Shown piece after piece: positions 1 to 11,675 of a stretch of 64,000 nucleotides of DNA; the stretch's first letter is position 1; the number at the start of each line of letters is the position of its first letter. The stretch comes from Liquidambar formosana (Eukaryota > Streptophyta > Magnoliopsida > Saxifragales > Altingiaceae): positions 8,261,036 to 8,325,035 of the forward strand of contig CM077833.1 in assembly GCA_039720395.1 (NCBI GenBank). Direction: 5' to 3'. The notes beneath the pieces were generated by a model. The model did no database searches, was not told the origin of the DNA, and worked only from the letters and a program-made list of their open reading frames with translations. Position numbers and translations under genes: made by a program.

Positions 1-2729
1 TCTCTATTTCTCGTGAGTCATGAAAAAATCTTCTAGATTATGGTCTAAAGAACCAACAATTTCATCCCTCCTTCAAAAATCTTAGCTACTACAGAAAGAG
101 CTTGGAGTTCCATCCTCTTCCCCTTCCTAAAACAATCATTCATCATATGTTACCATCTCAAACATCTGAACCATATCGTGTCGATTAACAACATCTATAG
201 TCAGATTGAAGCTATTGGAGTTAGAGCTATCTCCCTTATACTTGAACCCTTCAACGTAGTTTCCTTTAGCACCATGATCGTCTTTAAGCTGTCCTTACCC
301 CTTTATCTGCCAAGATACTTCCCCTTGCTAACAGACTCTCCACCATGGGGCACATAACACCCTCTTCTTTTGAGACTAGAACTTGTGCCCATCTTTCCCA
401 ATTCATGGCCAAAAAAACTAACCCTAATTTGGTTTTTGACTCGGGCTATGGTGTCCTTTTGTTCATGAGACATAGCAGGCTGGTTGAACTCTAATTTTAG
501 CTCAAGTTGAGGCCTAAAGTCATTCACAAATATACCAGCCTAACCCTCCCCACCATACTTTGACCTGCCGAATTTTCCTTGGTTTGAAGCCCACGTGACC
601 CAGATCCCAAGCCTTCTCCTTAATATCTTCACTGAGACCAATAACCCTTTTTAAAAACATACATGACCTCTTAGCTATAACCCATCCTGGTCCAAAGCAC
701 ATGGGCTGCCACCTTACCCCCTACCAATAGCTGGATCAGTATTCAAATTAGCAGTCGTTGAACCACATATAAAGGAATTAACGTGAAGAACTTAGGTGGA
801 CTTGGAAACTCACACAAGTCTTGGCAAGTCAACTTAGTGTCCACCTGACCTCCAAGATGCTTAACTAAATGGAGAAAAAGATACCTCTGTCAACAACCTC
901 CACTCAAGAAGGAATGGCTTTCTCCTGATAGAATTCAAACCCAATCTAGCAACCGATAAGTCAGATTAATCAAAAGTATAAGAATCTATCTCCAATAGTC
1001 TTCCACAGATTACATGGTCCCATAAGCATTGTCAAAAGAAAAAAAAAAAAAGGTTTCTTTCTTCCCCAATGATTCATATGTAGGATAATTAGGTATATAT
1101 GTACCAACCATACCTTTGAAAGCCTGAAAAGAGAATATCTTCAAAGGCATACCCAACTTATCCTAACCAAATGAAGATTGCTTTTTTTTTTCTATAGACA
1201 AATTGATAGTTGACATTTTCTCTTGCCTTTCTCGCACATGATGCATATACGAGGGAATAAAGCTACTCCCCCTTTCCTGCAAAAACAATCCACATTTCCT
1301 TTTTTGGTTGTCCCATAGCTTTTGTCCATAATCAAAAGTAAATGAATAAGTGTCATTTAGTTTCTCAAATGGAGTGTTTGGGTCCCTTTTTGACTTTCAA
1401 TTCATATGGAGTGGTTGGGTTCCTTTTTAATTTCCCACTGGTTAGCTTCTGCCACTTCATATACTTTCCATTCATATGGAGTGCTTTGGGTCCCTTTTGA
1501 TACGCATGGTCTTCTTGAAGTGGCAAAATAGCCAGATAAGAGAATGAAGAGGCGATTCATTGCGATAGAGTATTAATCCTTCTAACCAAAGGAGGATAGT
1601 CAAGGAGGCGTATAGTTTAGCATCACTGAAAAAGCAGAGGTCATCAAGTTGTTATATTATCCAAACGGGGAGGAGTGTAATGGTTAGCTTCTCAAATCTC
1701 TAGGGTTTGTCAAATATTTGGTTAGAATATGGTGTCAAAAAGATGAGGAGTAATATTCACATTCACATATTCATTCTTTTAGCAAATGCCAAGGCATATA
1801 TCAAAATCTCAGTTTTTCGGTAGAGGTAAGTCGAGCACTATTTTCATTACTGAAGGTGTTGGTGGAAGCAGATCACTGAGTTTTGGCCAGTTCTACAGTT
1901 GGACTTTAGTGTTGGCAAGGTGAGTTCCTAACCTCTTGTTAGCTTTCTTTCTCCATCCCTAGGTGTGCATTTGGATGCTTCAATCATTTTCAGCGGTGTC
2001 TGCCTAGAATCCATACTCATAAAGTCATAATTATTCGTAGGCGGGGACACCATTTGGGGTATGGAATAGAGCTGTGATTGTGGACAAGGTCAGTCCATGA
2101 CTCTGCAGTTAGGGTGGAAGGGTATTGCCAAGGCTACTGATGTTATGTTCAGATTCAGAGTTCCCATCTCCATTGAGCCTATTTCTCAGAACAGGGGATG
2201 TTTGTTGTTGAGTACATGAGTCCTCTGCCAAAGATCAGTAGCACAGGTTTTGTTCATATTTAGGATGAAGAAAAATTTATCTTTCTCATATAGTTGCCGT
2301 GTGCGAATGCTTGTGGTCATTCTCTTCCTATCTCTGGAGGGTGGATTGAGGTTGTAAGGCTACCGTATTATTTGTGGACTGAGATCAAATAATTGAGTCT
2401 TCCAAGCTTTAGAGAAAACACCCTCAAATACTAGAAGGCAATAAATTCATCTTCTCCTCACACCAAGCCCTCATATTCGAGTTTGGACGCCTTCTTCCTT
2501 AGTGTCCAATTAAAATCAGCTATCACCACTGTATTGGATGATCCTAAAAAATCATGGGAATAAGATCCTACAAATAAGAGTAAAAACACTAATATGCATA
2601 GCAGAAGACATTACAACAAAAGTATGGAGTTAAACAACGCAACACCAAATTGTTTTAATCCAGCATGCTAAAAATGCAGCCTTAGCTAGGATGAAGATGT
2701 GAATTCATATGCAGTGCAAAGAAACATAC
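1..2729 (-). other. Part of TBCE intron 3 with decayed repeats
   Basis: This lies downstream of the third TBCE exon on the minus strand, and no further TBCE exon is visible, so the intron probably runs off the left edge. I see no intact gene. Around 1340-1500 a short stretch (TTCATATGGAGTG and nearby) recurs three times imperfectly. Around 2336-2390 the plus strand can be read as GWIEVVRLPYYLWTEIK, which weakly resembles the DUF4283-type ORF1 of plant LINEs, but flanking stops and shifts prevent a firm call. Short minus-strand reading frames at 303-702 match nothing I recognise. Confidence 0.45.
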
Positions 2730-2776
2730 TTTCCATTCTGAAAGCAGATTTCCAGTCAAATCTAGCTCCTTCAGAT
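2730..2776 (-). CDS. TBCE: TBCE exon 3: start of leucine-rich-repeat region
   Basis: A 47-bp exon read on the minus strand. It begins after a TTTTTTCAG acceptor and ends at AAA before a GTATGT donor. It encodes LKELDLTGNLLSEWK, the first leucine-rich repeat of tubulin-folding cofactor E, where the family has an LDLTGNL..W motif. The two leading bases complete a codon with the single base left by exon 2, giving Asn at the junction after Ile-Leu-Pro. The exon ends on a codon boundary. In TBCE the leucine-rich repeats follow the CAP-Gly domain and contact tubulin. The remaining repeats and the C-terminal ubiquitin-like domain are not in this window. Confidence 0.88.
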
Positions 2777-3884
2777 CTGAAAAAATAAATAAATAAATTT
2801 AATAGCAACAACAAAACTAAGCATGTCTACAACTTATTTAGTAAGCAACACTTACATAGAGCAAATCCTGCTGGTAAGGCGTCATCTAGGATGATCATTT
2901 TTTGGAGTTATTAGTTATCAGAGGAAAAGAGATATAAGTAAACATAAATGTTTGGCTAAAGTACACGTATCTAATTATTCAGAGCACCAATTGAAGAAAA
3001 GGAGAAATTCCAGAACTATGACACATGTGACGCATCAATTATACTGGCAACATAATTTGCTCATACTTTATATGAGAAGTACATAGGCACAGCCGCACAG
3101 GCATCTGATGCAACCACCTACAAAATATAACTACAACACAACTCTGAAGCATGAAGGGTAAAAGCATGAAGTTGGGAGTGGGTTGGTCAGAGCAACAGTG
3201 AGGAAGCAGGTAAATAATAATAATAATAACATCTGCAACTTCTGCACGAAATTACTGGTAAGTTTTCATTAATTATCTTCTAGGTGTTCTAGGTGAGACT
3301 CCTAAAAGCCTTGCTAAGTTTATGAGGTTTATCTTCTCTTTCTTCAAATATTATAAATAAATAAATAACATTGTTACGCATATTATCCACAGCCATCCCT
3401 TCCTCTAGATTCAACTTTAACCCTTAAATCTTTAACCCTGATCATTAACCCTAACTCTACCTCCTACACAGCTCTAACCTTAAAAAAAAACTCCTATAAA
3501 AAAATAAAAATAAAAACTCCACTTCTATCTAAAATCACAGCAAGTTAACTAAACCTTTCTCCAAACCATATTTACCCCTTTCTGCATCCATAACATTTAC
3601 TATCACCTTCCTGTCCATAAACCTTCCAAAAAAAAAAAAAAAATTCCTTAACCCCCATGTACTTATCATAGGCCGAGCTGTTTCTCTTCCTTGTCTTAAA
3701 TCACAAGGTAGAGTTTTCCTGGGGGTGCAGGGAGAAAAGAAAAAATTGGGGTGGGGGTAATGCATATGATGCTAACAAAGATGGAAAAAAAAAAAAAAAA
3801 CTGATTTCATTTGGGTTATTTTTAGTATTGGAATTATAATAACCCATATTAGGGTATAAATAGATAATTTTTTTACGAAGTATA

Positions 3885-4205
3885 ATTGTATTTTGTTTAG
3901 AAAGTTAGGCTTCTCCTTAGTTAAAGATAGGGTCAATAGATTTAGACATGGTGTAGGAGGTAGATGTAAAAGGGCCACTTTAGGCACGGGAGGGAGAAGA
4001 GGGAGAGGTACGGTCTCCAGAGAAGATAGGGAATTAAGGAAGTTACAGTGGGAGGGCAATTATGATGCTGGTAAGTCTAGAAAATCTAGGGGATGCAGTG
4101 GTGTTAAAATATGAAGATGTTGAATTGGAATGTTAGAGGGTTAGATTCTCTAAGGAAAAGAAGGGTGAAAAAAAAAGGCGCTTCTTAAATCTCAACTTGA
4201 CATTG
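3885..4205 (+). mobile_element. LINE-B, 5' piece (end of ORF1 and start of ORF2)
   Basis: This is the left fragment of a LINE that was later split by LINE-A. Its ORF1 C-terminus (reading frame 3893-4114) ends with a basic stretch containing RELRKLQWEGNY, the same type of sequence as LINE-A ORF1. ORF2 starts at 4111 with ATGAAGATGTTGAATTGG, coding for MKMLNWNVRGL, the usual start of the plant LINE endonuclease. The endonuclease reading continues after LINE-A at 10615. The 5' boundary is approximate. The element looks 5'-truncated because only the tail of ORF1 is present. Positions 4194-4205 are one copy of the LINE-A target duplication. Confidence 0.75.
3893..4114 (+). pseudogene. LINE-B ORF1, C-terminal remnant
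   Basis: A 73-residue open fragment rich in Arg, Lys and Gly, corresponding to the basic tail of a plant LINE ORF1 (RNA-binding gag-like protein). The motif RELRKLQWEGNY matches RELKRLKWSMNY in LINE-A, which supports the assignment. The N-terminal DUF4283 and zinc-knuckle regions are absent. The stop codon TGA (4112-4114) overlaps the ORF2 start ATG (4111-4113). Confidence 0.6.
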
Positions 4206-4653
4206 GCTTCTCCATTTCGTATGGGGGTTTTAGAGCGAGAAGCTCTCGGCGCAAGTTAGGGGGTTTTTTAAGTGTGCTATCATACACCAGGTTCTACCGT
4301 ATCTTTTTTAGTGTGCTTTGGTTCAGATCTACTTTCTATCGTGCGCCGCGACCTCCCTCCCCATTCCCCTCCCTCGGAGGGGGCTGTGTTTCTCTGCTCT
4401 TTCCAGCGCTAGGTTTTGGAGGTCGATTGGCTTCTTTCGTGTCTTCACTGAGTGCTTTGAACTGATCGTCAGAGTATATCGTGCACATATCCTCCTCCTC
4501 CGTTTCCCTCCAGCAGAGAGGACTGCTTCTTTCTTCTCACTTCTGATTCTAGGGTTTGGTAGCAGTTTGCGGTTTTCGCGATCGTCAATATGAGGTTTCG
4601 TGAAGATGTGCAGAAGTGCTGGTCACCAAGTTTAGATCTGTAATCGCATCTAG
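4206..4653 (+). other. LINE-A 5' untranslated region
   Basis: GC-richer than the surroundings, with the C- and T-rich stretch at 4345-4410 that is common in plant LINE leaders. It should carry the internal promoter, but I see no motif that proves this. Short reading frames here (4274-4593) are not supported as genes. Confidence 0.55.
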
Positions 4654-6823
4654 ATGAAAATGGGGGATTGTCGTATCGTCCAGATCGATTCGAAAACGTT
4701 TGACTTCACGATGTCTGATAAGGGGCTCCAGATCTGTGAGCGAGGAAGAGGTTATTCCCATTACATCATCATGGGGGTGAAGGGGGCACGATGGTTCATC
4801 GAAGGTTTGCGTCATGAGAATGAGGGAAGAAGAATGTCTCAGCTGTCTCGAAGGTTGGAGGAAGAGAATAGACTTCTTTTTATGCAGTTGAGGGTGAATG
4901 ATTACGGGTATTATCTCCTGCTGTCAGTGGATTATAGTCGTGGAAGAAGGTTTCAAATAGTGATTCCAGAAGGGTTTGAAGGTGATGGATGGGTAGCTAT
5001 TGAGGAAATTCTCAGCAGAGGGAGATGGGATTTAGGGTCTGTCGGTAATAAGGTTTCAAAGGCTACAGAGCCAGGAGTTCAGGTGAGACGCACATACCGT
5101 CAAGCTGCTGATGTTTTACCTTTCCCTGTTCATGGAGGATCTAAGGTTGTACAAGTAGAAGGCAGTATTTGTGTCAAGCCAGACCTGGAAGGGATTAGAG
5201 ATAGAGTGGAGTTTCTTAAGAGAGTTTTGGTGGGAAGATTACTGGGTTTTGTGGGTTCGACTAAGGAGATTAAGGACTGGTGCAATCAATTATGGAGGGT
5301 AGCATCTGGGGTTAGGGTCTCCAGAGTCCAGACCATCTGATGATCTCTTGTTTTTTTGGTTCCCTTTCGGTTGAGGAAGCGAAACGGATTTTGAATGAAG
5401 GGAGTCGTAGAATTAACAGAGCAGAATTATTGTTGGACTGGTGGATTTGGTCAACAGGAATTACTAAGGTTTCTATGAGGAAAAAAGAGTGATGGATCAG
5501 GGTTGAAGGGTTGCCACCACATTTGTGGTGTAATTCGATGTTTAAGGATGTGGGTGACTTATGTAGGGGATTCATCTGTGTTGATACGGGTGCAGCGGCG
5601 GGTATGCCGGACGTGTTATTGAAGGTTTGTCAGGTCAGAGAACTTCCGAATTTTATTAGAGTGTCGGATAGTTTGAGGAATTTCAGGGTGTTCATTTCAG
5701 AGATCAAAGGGGTTTTTGTAGAACAGGGAAGGGAGGTAAATAGGAGTGAAGGAAGAACTGGAATTGGGGGGCATGACAGAGCTTCCCCGGTGGTGGAGCG
5801 TGCTGGTACGCGTAGAGAGAGGTCAGGGAAGAGGCTTCGGGGGTCTCGTGATTTACACGTAAGCAGGGGCAGAGGTAATAGATGGTCGCTGGACTTTTCA
5901 TATGTGAAGAGGCCCAACAGAGACTACACCCCTAGGAGGCCCAGTAGTCCTAGTTCTAAGTATAAAGGTAGTGGGCCGATTAGAGAGGGTCGTTTGGGAG
6001 GCTCTTCTAAGAGTTCGAAGGAAAGGGACGGTATTGGGCTGAGCAAGAGAGATGGTTTGTCACATGTGGGCTCTAGAAAAGGGAAAGAGATTTGTTTTGA
6101 GCAATCGGTGAGGGCTGATGAAGCTAATATTAGCCTTCCACTTGATGATAACAGGTATGCTCCTCTCTTGGCTTCTGCTTCTACTTCTGCTGATCCTGCT
6201 AAGCTTTCTACTTCTACTCCTTTCTCGGGGATAGGGAGAGGTGAGGCAGAGGTTTCGAATTCTGAAATTATGGATGTCGAAGGAGATAGCAGCAGGGTGG
6301 GAACAGGGGATCGTTGGGAGTATTCTAGTGTTGGTGTCATGTCGGAGGGCCAGGAAATGGTGGAATTTTGTTCTAATAACAGTGGTGGTTACGATAATAG
6401 GGGAGGGTATGTTGACAGGGAGGAGTTGGGTTGGGATTGTGTGATGGGTGACTTGCCATTATAGTGCTCCCCTATGGCAATGTTAAATCCGCTAGAAGAT
6501 CAATATAGTATGGTTAGCTGTGATGGGTCAGATGGAGAGGTTTCAGAATGGGTGTTACGGAAAATTAAGTCTTTTAGTAGATTTTTGGGTGTGTCGTATA
6601 AGGGGTTTGAAGGAATGCAATGGCTTTGTTTGCTACTATTGAAAATAGATGGAAAAGTAAGATGTCGAGTAATGTTAATAGGAGAAGAGGGAATGCAGTT
6701 GATAGAGCTAGTAGGGAGCTGAAGAGATTGAAGTGGTCTATGAATTATCCTAAGGAAGGAAATGCAGAGGGGGAGAAGATGGTTAGGAAGAGTGGTGTGT
6801 CTTATTATGGAATTAGTATTTGA
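4654..6823 (+). pseudogene. LINE-A ORF1 (gag-like, DUF4283 family), broken
   Basis: ORF1 starts at ATG 4654. The first open part (4654-5340) holds the DUF4283-like N-terminal domain. A frameshift near 5300-5350 moves the reading to the frame of 5511-6464, and one TGA lies in that frame just before 5511. The central part reads WIRVEGLPPHLWC, the conserved core of this family, followed by a Ser/Arg-rich hydrophilic region. After a stop at 6462-6464, the C-terminal reading is found at 6474-6722 and then, shifted, at 6620-6823 (RELKRLKWSMNY). The final TGA (6821-6823) shares its A with the ORF2 ATG. The protein would bind the element RNA; this copy cannot make it intact. Confidence 0.8.
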
Positions 6824-9800
6824 TGCGTATTATTTCCTAGGAATGTTCGTGGGTTAAATCAGAATGGACAAAAGGCTGGGGATTAAGGCGGCGTTGAGAA
6901 AGTTTAAAGGCGATATTGTTGTATTACAGGAAACGAAGATGGAGATTATGGAAAGAAAAGTGATTAGGGATATCTAGGAAAGTCGATTTGTGTCTTCAGA
7001 GATGTTGAGTGCTAGAGGTTCTGCAGGAGGGATTATTATGCTTTGGGATTCTAGGAGATTTGAGAAGTTGGAGGTTAGGATTGGGTTTTTTTCAGTCTCT
7101 TGTTTGCTGAAGGATGTAATTTTGGGAAGTGAGTGGGCTGTTTCTGGGGTGTATGGTCCTCATGATTTGGGTGAGAGGAGGGGTTTATGGGAGGAGTTTG
7201 AAGGGGTGAGAAGGGTCTGGGACACTCCTTGGTGTGTGTGGCTGGAGACTTTAATGTGGTTCGGTTTCCCGATGAGAGAAGGGGCTGTGAGTTCTTCTCT
7301 AATGAGATGTTTGATTTTTCAGACTTTATTCAAAGGAATGGGTTAGTTGATCCCCCTTTGGTTGGTGGTAAGTACACTTGGTCTAACAATCAAGAGGTGG
7401 CTGCAATGTCTAGGCTAGACAGGTTTCTAATATCAGATGATTGGGAGGAGCAATTTCCCTAGGCTAACTCAGTGTTTGTTACCTAAGCCTTGTTCAGACC
7501 ATGCAGCCTATTTTACTAGATACTGATGGGATTAAAAGGGGTCCTTGCTCCTTTCAGATTTGAGAATATGTGGCTGCATTCTAAAGGGCTTGTTGAGTTG
7601 GTTGATGGGTGGTAGAAGTCTTTTGTAGTTAAGGGGTCTCCTAGTTTTGCTTTTGCTAAGAAGCTGAAGATGCTTAAAGAGAAATTGAAAATTTGGAATA
7701 AAGAGGTGTTTGGTAGAGTAGAGATTGAGAAAGTTAAAGCTATGGAGATTATTAGATCTTTTGATGATCTGGAGAGATTGGAGAATCTTACTGTTGATGA
7801 TAAGGTTAAGAGGGATGAAGCTAAGCTAAGTTTCTTGATTTAGCTAAGATGGAGGAAATTAGGTTGGCGTTAAAAATCGAGGGAGTTGTGGCTTAAAGAG
7901 GGAGATAGGAACACTAAATATTTCCATCGCATGGCCAACGCTCATTATAGAAGGAATTTTATTGGTAAATTGAAGGTTAATGATGCAGTGTTAGAGGATC
8001 AAAGTGACATTGCTGATGCTATTGTTGGTTTTTATCAATTGCTATTTCAAGAAGATATCCCATTGAGGCCACTATTAGATGGGATGGTGTTTGAGGCTAT
8101 TAGTGGAGATGAGGCTGATAATTTGGAGAGGCCTTGGGAGGAAGAGGAAGTGTGGGAGGCAGTTAAGGGTTTAAATGGTGATAAAGCCCCGGGCCTGATG
8201 GATTCACTCTAGCTTTCTTCCAGAAGTGTTGGTCAGTGATTAAAAAAGATTTGTTAGATGCTATGAATGATTTTTATGATCATGGTGCTTTTGAGAATAG
8301 TTTAAATGCCACTTTTGTTGCTCTTGTTCCAAAAAAAGGGAATGCCAGTAACATTAGTGACTACCGTCCTATTAGTTTAGTTGGCAGTGTGTACAAGATC
8401 ATCTCTAAAATTTTGGCAGATAGAATGAAGAAGGTGGTTGGGAAAGTTGTCTCACATTCTCAAAATGCTTTTGTGGGAGGCCAGTCAAATTTTAGATGCT
8501 GCGTTGATTGCTAACGAGTGTGTTGATTCGCGGTTGAGGACTGGCTCTCCTGGTGTCATTTGTAAATTAGACATTGAAAAGGCATATGACCATGTTAATT
8601 GGAACTGTTTGATTTATCTTCTTAAGAGGATGGGTTTTGGGGAAAAGTGGAGAAAGTGGATTCATTGGTGTATTTCTTCAGTTTCTTTTTCGATGGTGAT
8701 TAATGGTAGTTCGCATGGTTTCTTTAAGAGTTCTAGGGGATTACGCCAGGGGGATCCTCTGTCCCCTTTTTCTTTTCATTGTGGTTATGGAAGCTTTTAG
8801 CAGGATGTTAAGCCGAGCAGTGGAGGGTCACTTCTTGAAGGGCTTTGAGGTTGATCCTAGGAATCAGGGTGGAGGTTCTATTTCTCATCTGTTGTATGCA
8901 GATGATACTATTGTTTTTTGTGATGCTTCTCAGTCCCAGCTTCGGTACCTAAGGAGTGTGTTGCTTTGTTTTGAAGCAGTCTCAGGCTTAAAGATTAACC
9001 TTAGGAAGAGTAAGCTGATTGGAGTTGGGGATGGAGTTGATTGGGAGGTTCTAGCTGGTAATTTGGATTGCAAAGTCGGGACTCTGCCTAATTCCTATCT
9101 TGGTTTACCTTTGGGGGCTAAACACAATAGTTCTGGGATTTGGGCTCCGATTATTGAGAGATTTGAAAAGAAACTTAGTGGGTGGAAGAAGGGCTATTTG
9201 TCAAAAGGAGCCAAAATTACTTTGATCAAGAATACCTTGTCTAGCATGCCAACGTACTTCATGTCTTTATTCAAGATCCCTACTATGGTGGCTAATAGAT
9301 TAGAGAAGCTTCAAAGGGACTTTCTATGGGAAGGGATGAGGGGGGAGTATAAATTCCATTTGGTAGATTGGAATTCGATTTGCTCTTCAAAGATGGTAGG
9401 CGGGTTGGGTTTTAGGAGTTTGAAGACTATGAATAAAGCTTTGCTGGGTAAGTGGTTGTGGAGATTTGCTATCGAAAAAGAAGCTCTTTGGAGGAAGGTT
9501 GTGGGGTGGAAGTTTGGGGTGATTGATGGGAATTGGAAAGCTAGAGAAGTTAGGGGTACTTATGGGGTGGGTGTGTGGAAATATATTAGCAAAGGTTGGG
9601 TGGATTTCGAGAAAGGAATTTATTTTAAGATTGAAGAGGATAATCCGGTTCAGTTTTGGGAGGACGTGTGGTGTGGAGATCGTCCTCTTAGAGAAGAGTT
9701 CCCTACTGTTTTTGCTTTATCCTTAGTCAAGGATGCTTGGGTGGCTGATTTTTTGGTTTAGGCCAATGACTCGCATTCTTGGGATGTTATTCTTGGGTGA

Positions 9801-10431
9801 AATGTGCAAGATTGGGAGTTAGATGATGTTTTTTCTTTCTTTGAGAAGATTTATGGTTCTCAAGTAAGTAGAGGGGAGGAAGATCGTATTCAGTGAAGGG
9901 GTGGAAGATCGTATTCAGTGGAGGGGTGGAAGTAAGGGGGTGTTCACAGTGAAATCTTTTTATCGTTTGTTGGCGGTGAGAGAGGGAGCTAGGTTCCCGG
10001 CCTCTAAGATTTGGGTGGCTTATGTTCCTTCCAAAGTCTGCTTTTTCACCTAGTTAGCATGTTGGGGGAAATGTCTCACTTTGGACAACCTCCAGAGAAG
10101 AGGTTATCATTTAGCTAACAGGTGTGAGTTATGCAAAGGGAAGAGGGAGATAGTAGAACATTTGTTGATTCATTGTGATGTCACATACCAGTTATGGATG
10201 TATTGTTTGCACTTATTCGGTATGCAGTCGGTTATGTCGAAGGATATTAGAGCTGCTGTGAATTCGTGGAGATGCAGGAGTAGTAAGATGGAGGCGTTAA
10301 GAGTGTGGAATATTGTCCCTCATGCCATCTTCTGGGTTGTTTGGTCAGAGCGTAATAGTAGAATTTTTAACAATAGAGATAGCACAGTGTTAGACTTAGA
10401 AAATCATGTTGCTGACTTTCTTTTTGCCTAG
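6823..10431 (+). pseudogene. LINE-A ORF2 (endonuclease-reverse transcriptase), broken
   Basis: Order: APE-type endonuclease (about 6823-7500, with GDFNVVRFPDERR and SRLDRFLISDDWE); linker with FKWLKEGDRNTKYFHR-type motif (7886 onwards); reverse transcriptase (about 8200-9100) with [39 protein letters not shown] and the catalytic YADD at 8895-8906; then a thumb/connection region, and the zf-RVT region at 10081-10431 with CELCKGKREIVEHLLIHC. An extra A turns the first endonuclease Trp codon into TAG. There are shifts near 8200, 8490 and 8770, and stops after 9761. The catalytic residues survive, but the frame is broken at least five times. Confidence 0.88.
9878..9927 (+). repeat. 25-bp tandem duplication in LINE-A
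   Basis: Two adjacent 25-bp copies (9878-9902 and 9903-9927), containing GATCGTATTCAGTG, differ at one base. The extra copy adds 25 bp, shifts the frame and helps to explain the break between the reverse transcriptase part and the zf-RVT part of LINE-A. Confidence 0.8.
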
Positions 10432-10602
10432 GGGTGATACGTCTAATTTTTGTATGCGATTGCCTCGCTTAGCGTTTTTGGATAGCCTAGCCCTTTAGAT
10501 TATCTATATACCACTAGTGTACAGGGGCTGGTTTTTGTTTTTTGTATTTGCGCTTTTGCATTATTGTTTATAATATATAAAATTTATTTCATCAAAAAAA
10601 AA

Positions 10603-10930
10603 ACTTGACATTGTTTTGTTTCAAGAATCCAAATTGGAGGTGGTTGATGTTGCTTTGATTAGGAGTGTTTAGGATGTTTGCCATAAATAGTGGGCTTTTG
10701 CCCCTTCAGTTGGAGCCTTGAGAGGGATTATTCTTATTTAGAACACGAGAGTTGTCTTAAGCCTAGAGGTGGTTGAAGGGTTATTCTTTGTTTCATTTAG
10801 GTTGAGGCCTTCAATTGGGGATGAGTGGAGGCTTTCTTGTGTGTATGGCCGGAACAAGCATAGATTGAGAAAGGCTTTAAGGGAGGAATTAGGTGGGCTG
10901 TTTGGGTTGTGTAGTCTTAACCTCTGTTAC
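10603..10930 (+). mobile_element. LINE-B, endonuclease piece after LINE-A
   Basis: It starts with the second copy of the LINE-A target duplication (10603-10614). The LINE-B endonuclease continues in frame: the codons before 4205 end in Gln-Leu-Asp-Ile and are followed by VLFQESKLEVVDVALI here, the usual 'LQE-(S/T)K' segment of APE-type endonucleases. Reading is possible to about 10930 with in-frame stops (for example near 10670 and 10740), so this piece is dead. It is interrupted at about 10931 by another insertion. Confidence 0.8.
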
Positions 10931-11675
10931 ATGGACCCAGCTGTTACCCCAAGGTACCCATGTTGACACGACACGACATGGTTACCGGTATAGGATCCGT
11001 GGCGGAATCAACAACAAAGTCAAACACAGCAGAGAGAAGAGAGAAGAAACAAGAAACAAGAAACAAGAAAGAAAGAAGAAGAAAAAGATGACGAAGAAGA
11101 AGAGGAGACAAAGGGAGAGCGAGGGCAAGAGAAAGGAGGAGAGAGAGAGAGAGAGGTACATAAATGTTTTGTTGAGGTTAATCGAACGTGTTGCCAGAGG
11201 ATGAGTACCGGAAAGTGGTCGGGAAAGGCGCAAATGATTCCTCTAGAAGGGGAAGGATAGTTGTCGGTCATCAGATAGCACAACATTGCATTCAAGGGTT
11301 TCTCTAAAAAGTTCCAGAGAGAAACGCTTTATTCCTTTTTATTTTTTTTATTTTTTCAACTAAGTCCTTGTACTTTTTCTATTTTAAGAAATAATAAAAG
11401 TTCTATATTGCTATTTAAGCCCCAAAAAATAGTTATTATGAATTTATGACAATACCCCATAAAATTAAAATCTTTTCAAATTTACCCCTCATCATATTTA
11501 CCTTATATTATTTATATATATACACAAACATACACATATCCCCATACCCGTATCCAATTTTTTGATCCTTTTTGGCCAAATCACCGTATCATAAATTTAG
11601 AAATTTGAAGAATCCGACATACGGATACACACCAGCACGGCCACACCTAATACCCACGCTCGAGTCCATATAACA
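10931..11675. mobile_element. Unclassified insertion within LINE-B
   Basis: About 0.74 kb that interrupts the LINE-B endonuclease between Cys-Tyr and Pro-Asn codons. The ends are weakly inverted: TGTTACATGGACCC at the left (from 10925) and, read on the other strand, TGTTATATGGACTC at the right (to 11675). A clear target duplication is not seen, so the class stays open (small TIR element or LTR derivative). Inside are the near-palindrome at 10961-10981 (CCATGTTGACAC...GACATGG), an AAGAA/GAGA-rich stretch at 11030-11155 and AT-rich sequence. No protein is supported; the open frames here are low-complexity. Confidence 0.5.

Larger units (their letters stand above)
4206..10602 (+). mobile_element. 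LINE-A, full-length L1-type non-LTR retrotransposon
   Basis: A 6.4-kb element with a 5' untranslated region, ORF1, ORF2 and an A-tail, flanked by the 12-bp target duplication AACTTGACATTG (4194-4205 and 10603-10614). It sits inside the endonuclease region of LINE-B, and the LINE-B reading frame is restored when the insertion is removed. All three enzymatic modules of plant LINEs (APE-type endonuclease, reverse transcriptase, zf-RVT region) are recognisable, but stops and frameshifts inactivate both ORFs. The 5' end at 4206 is defined by the target duplication, so this copy seems not to be 5'-truncated. Confidence 0.92.

Noticed and set aside
303..702. Minus-strand frames of 60-74 codons
   Set aside because: No recognisable domain, and the surroundings are decayed repeat sequence.
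2850..2900. Possible extra TBCE exon (short open segment followed by a TGTAAGTG donor on the minus strand)
   Set aside because: Exon 2 and exon 3 already join in frame to the conserved sequence; this stretch has no TBCE similarity.
11030..11204. Lys/Glu/Arg-rich frame that could look like a nuclear protein
   Set aside because: Low-complexity AAGAA/GAGA sequence inside a transposon insertion.
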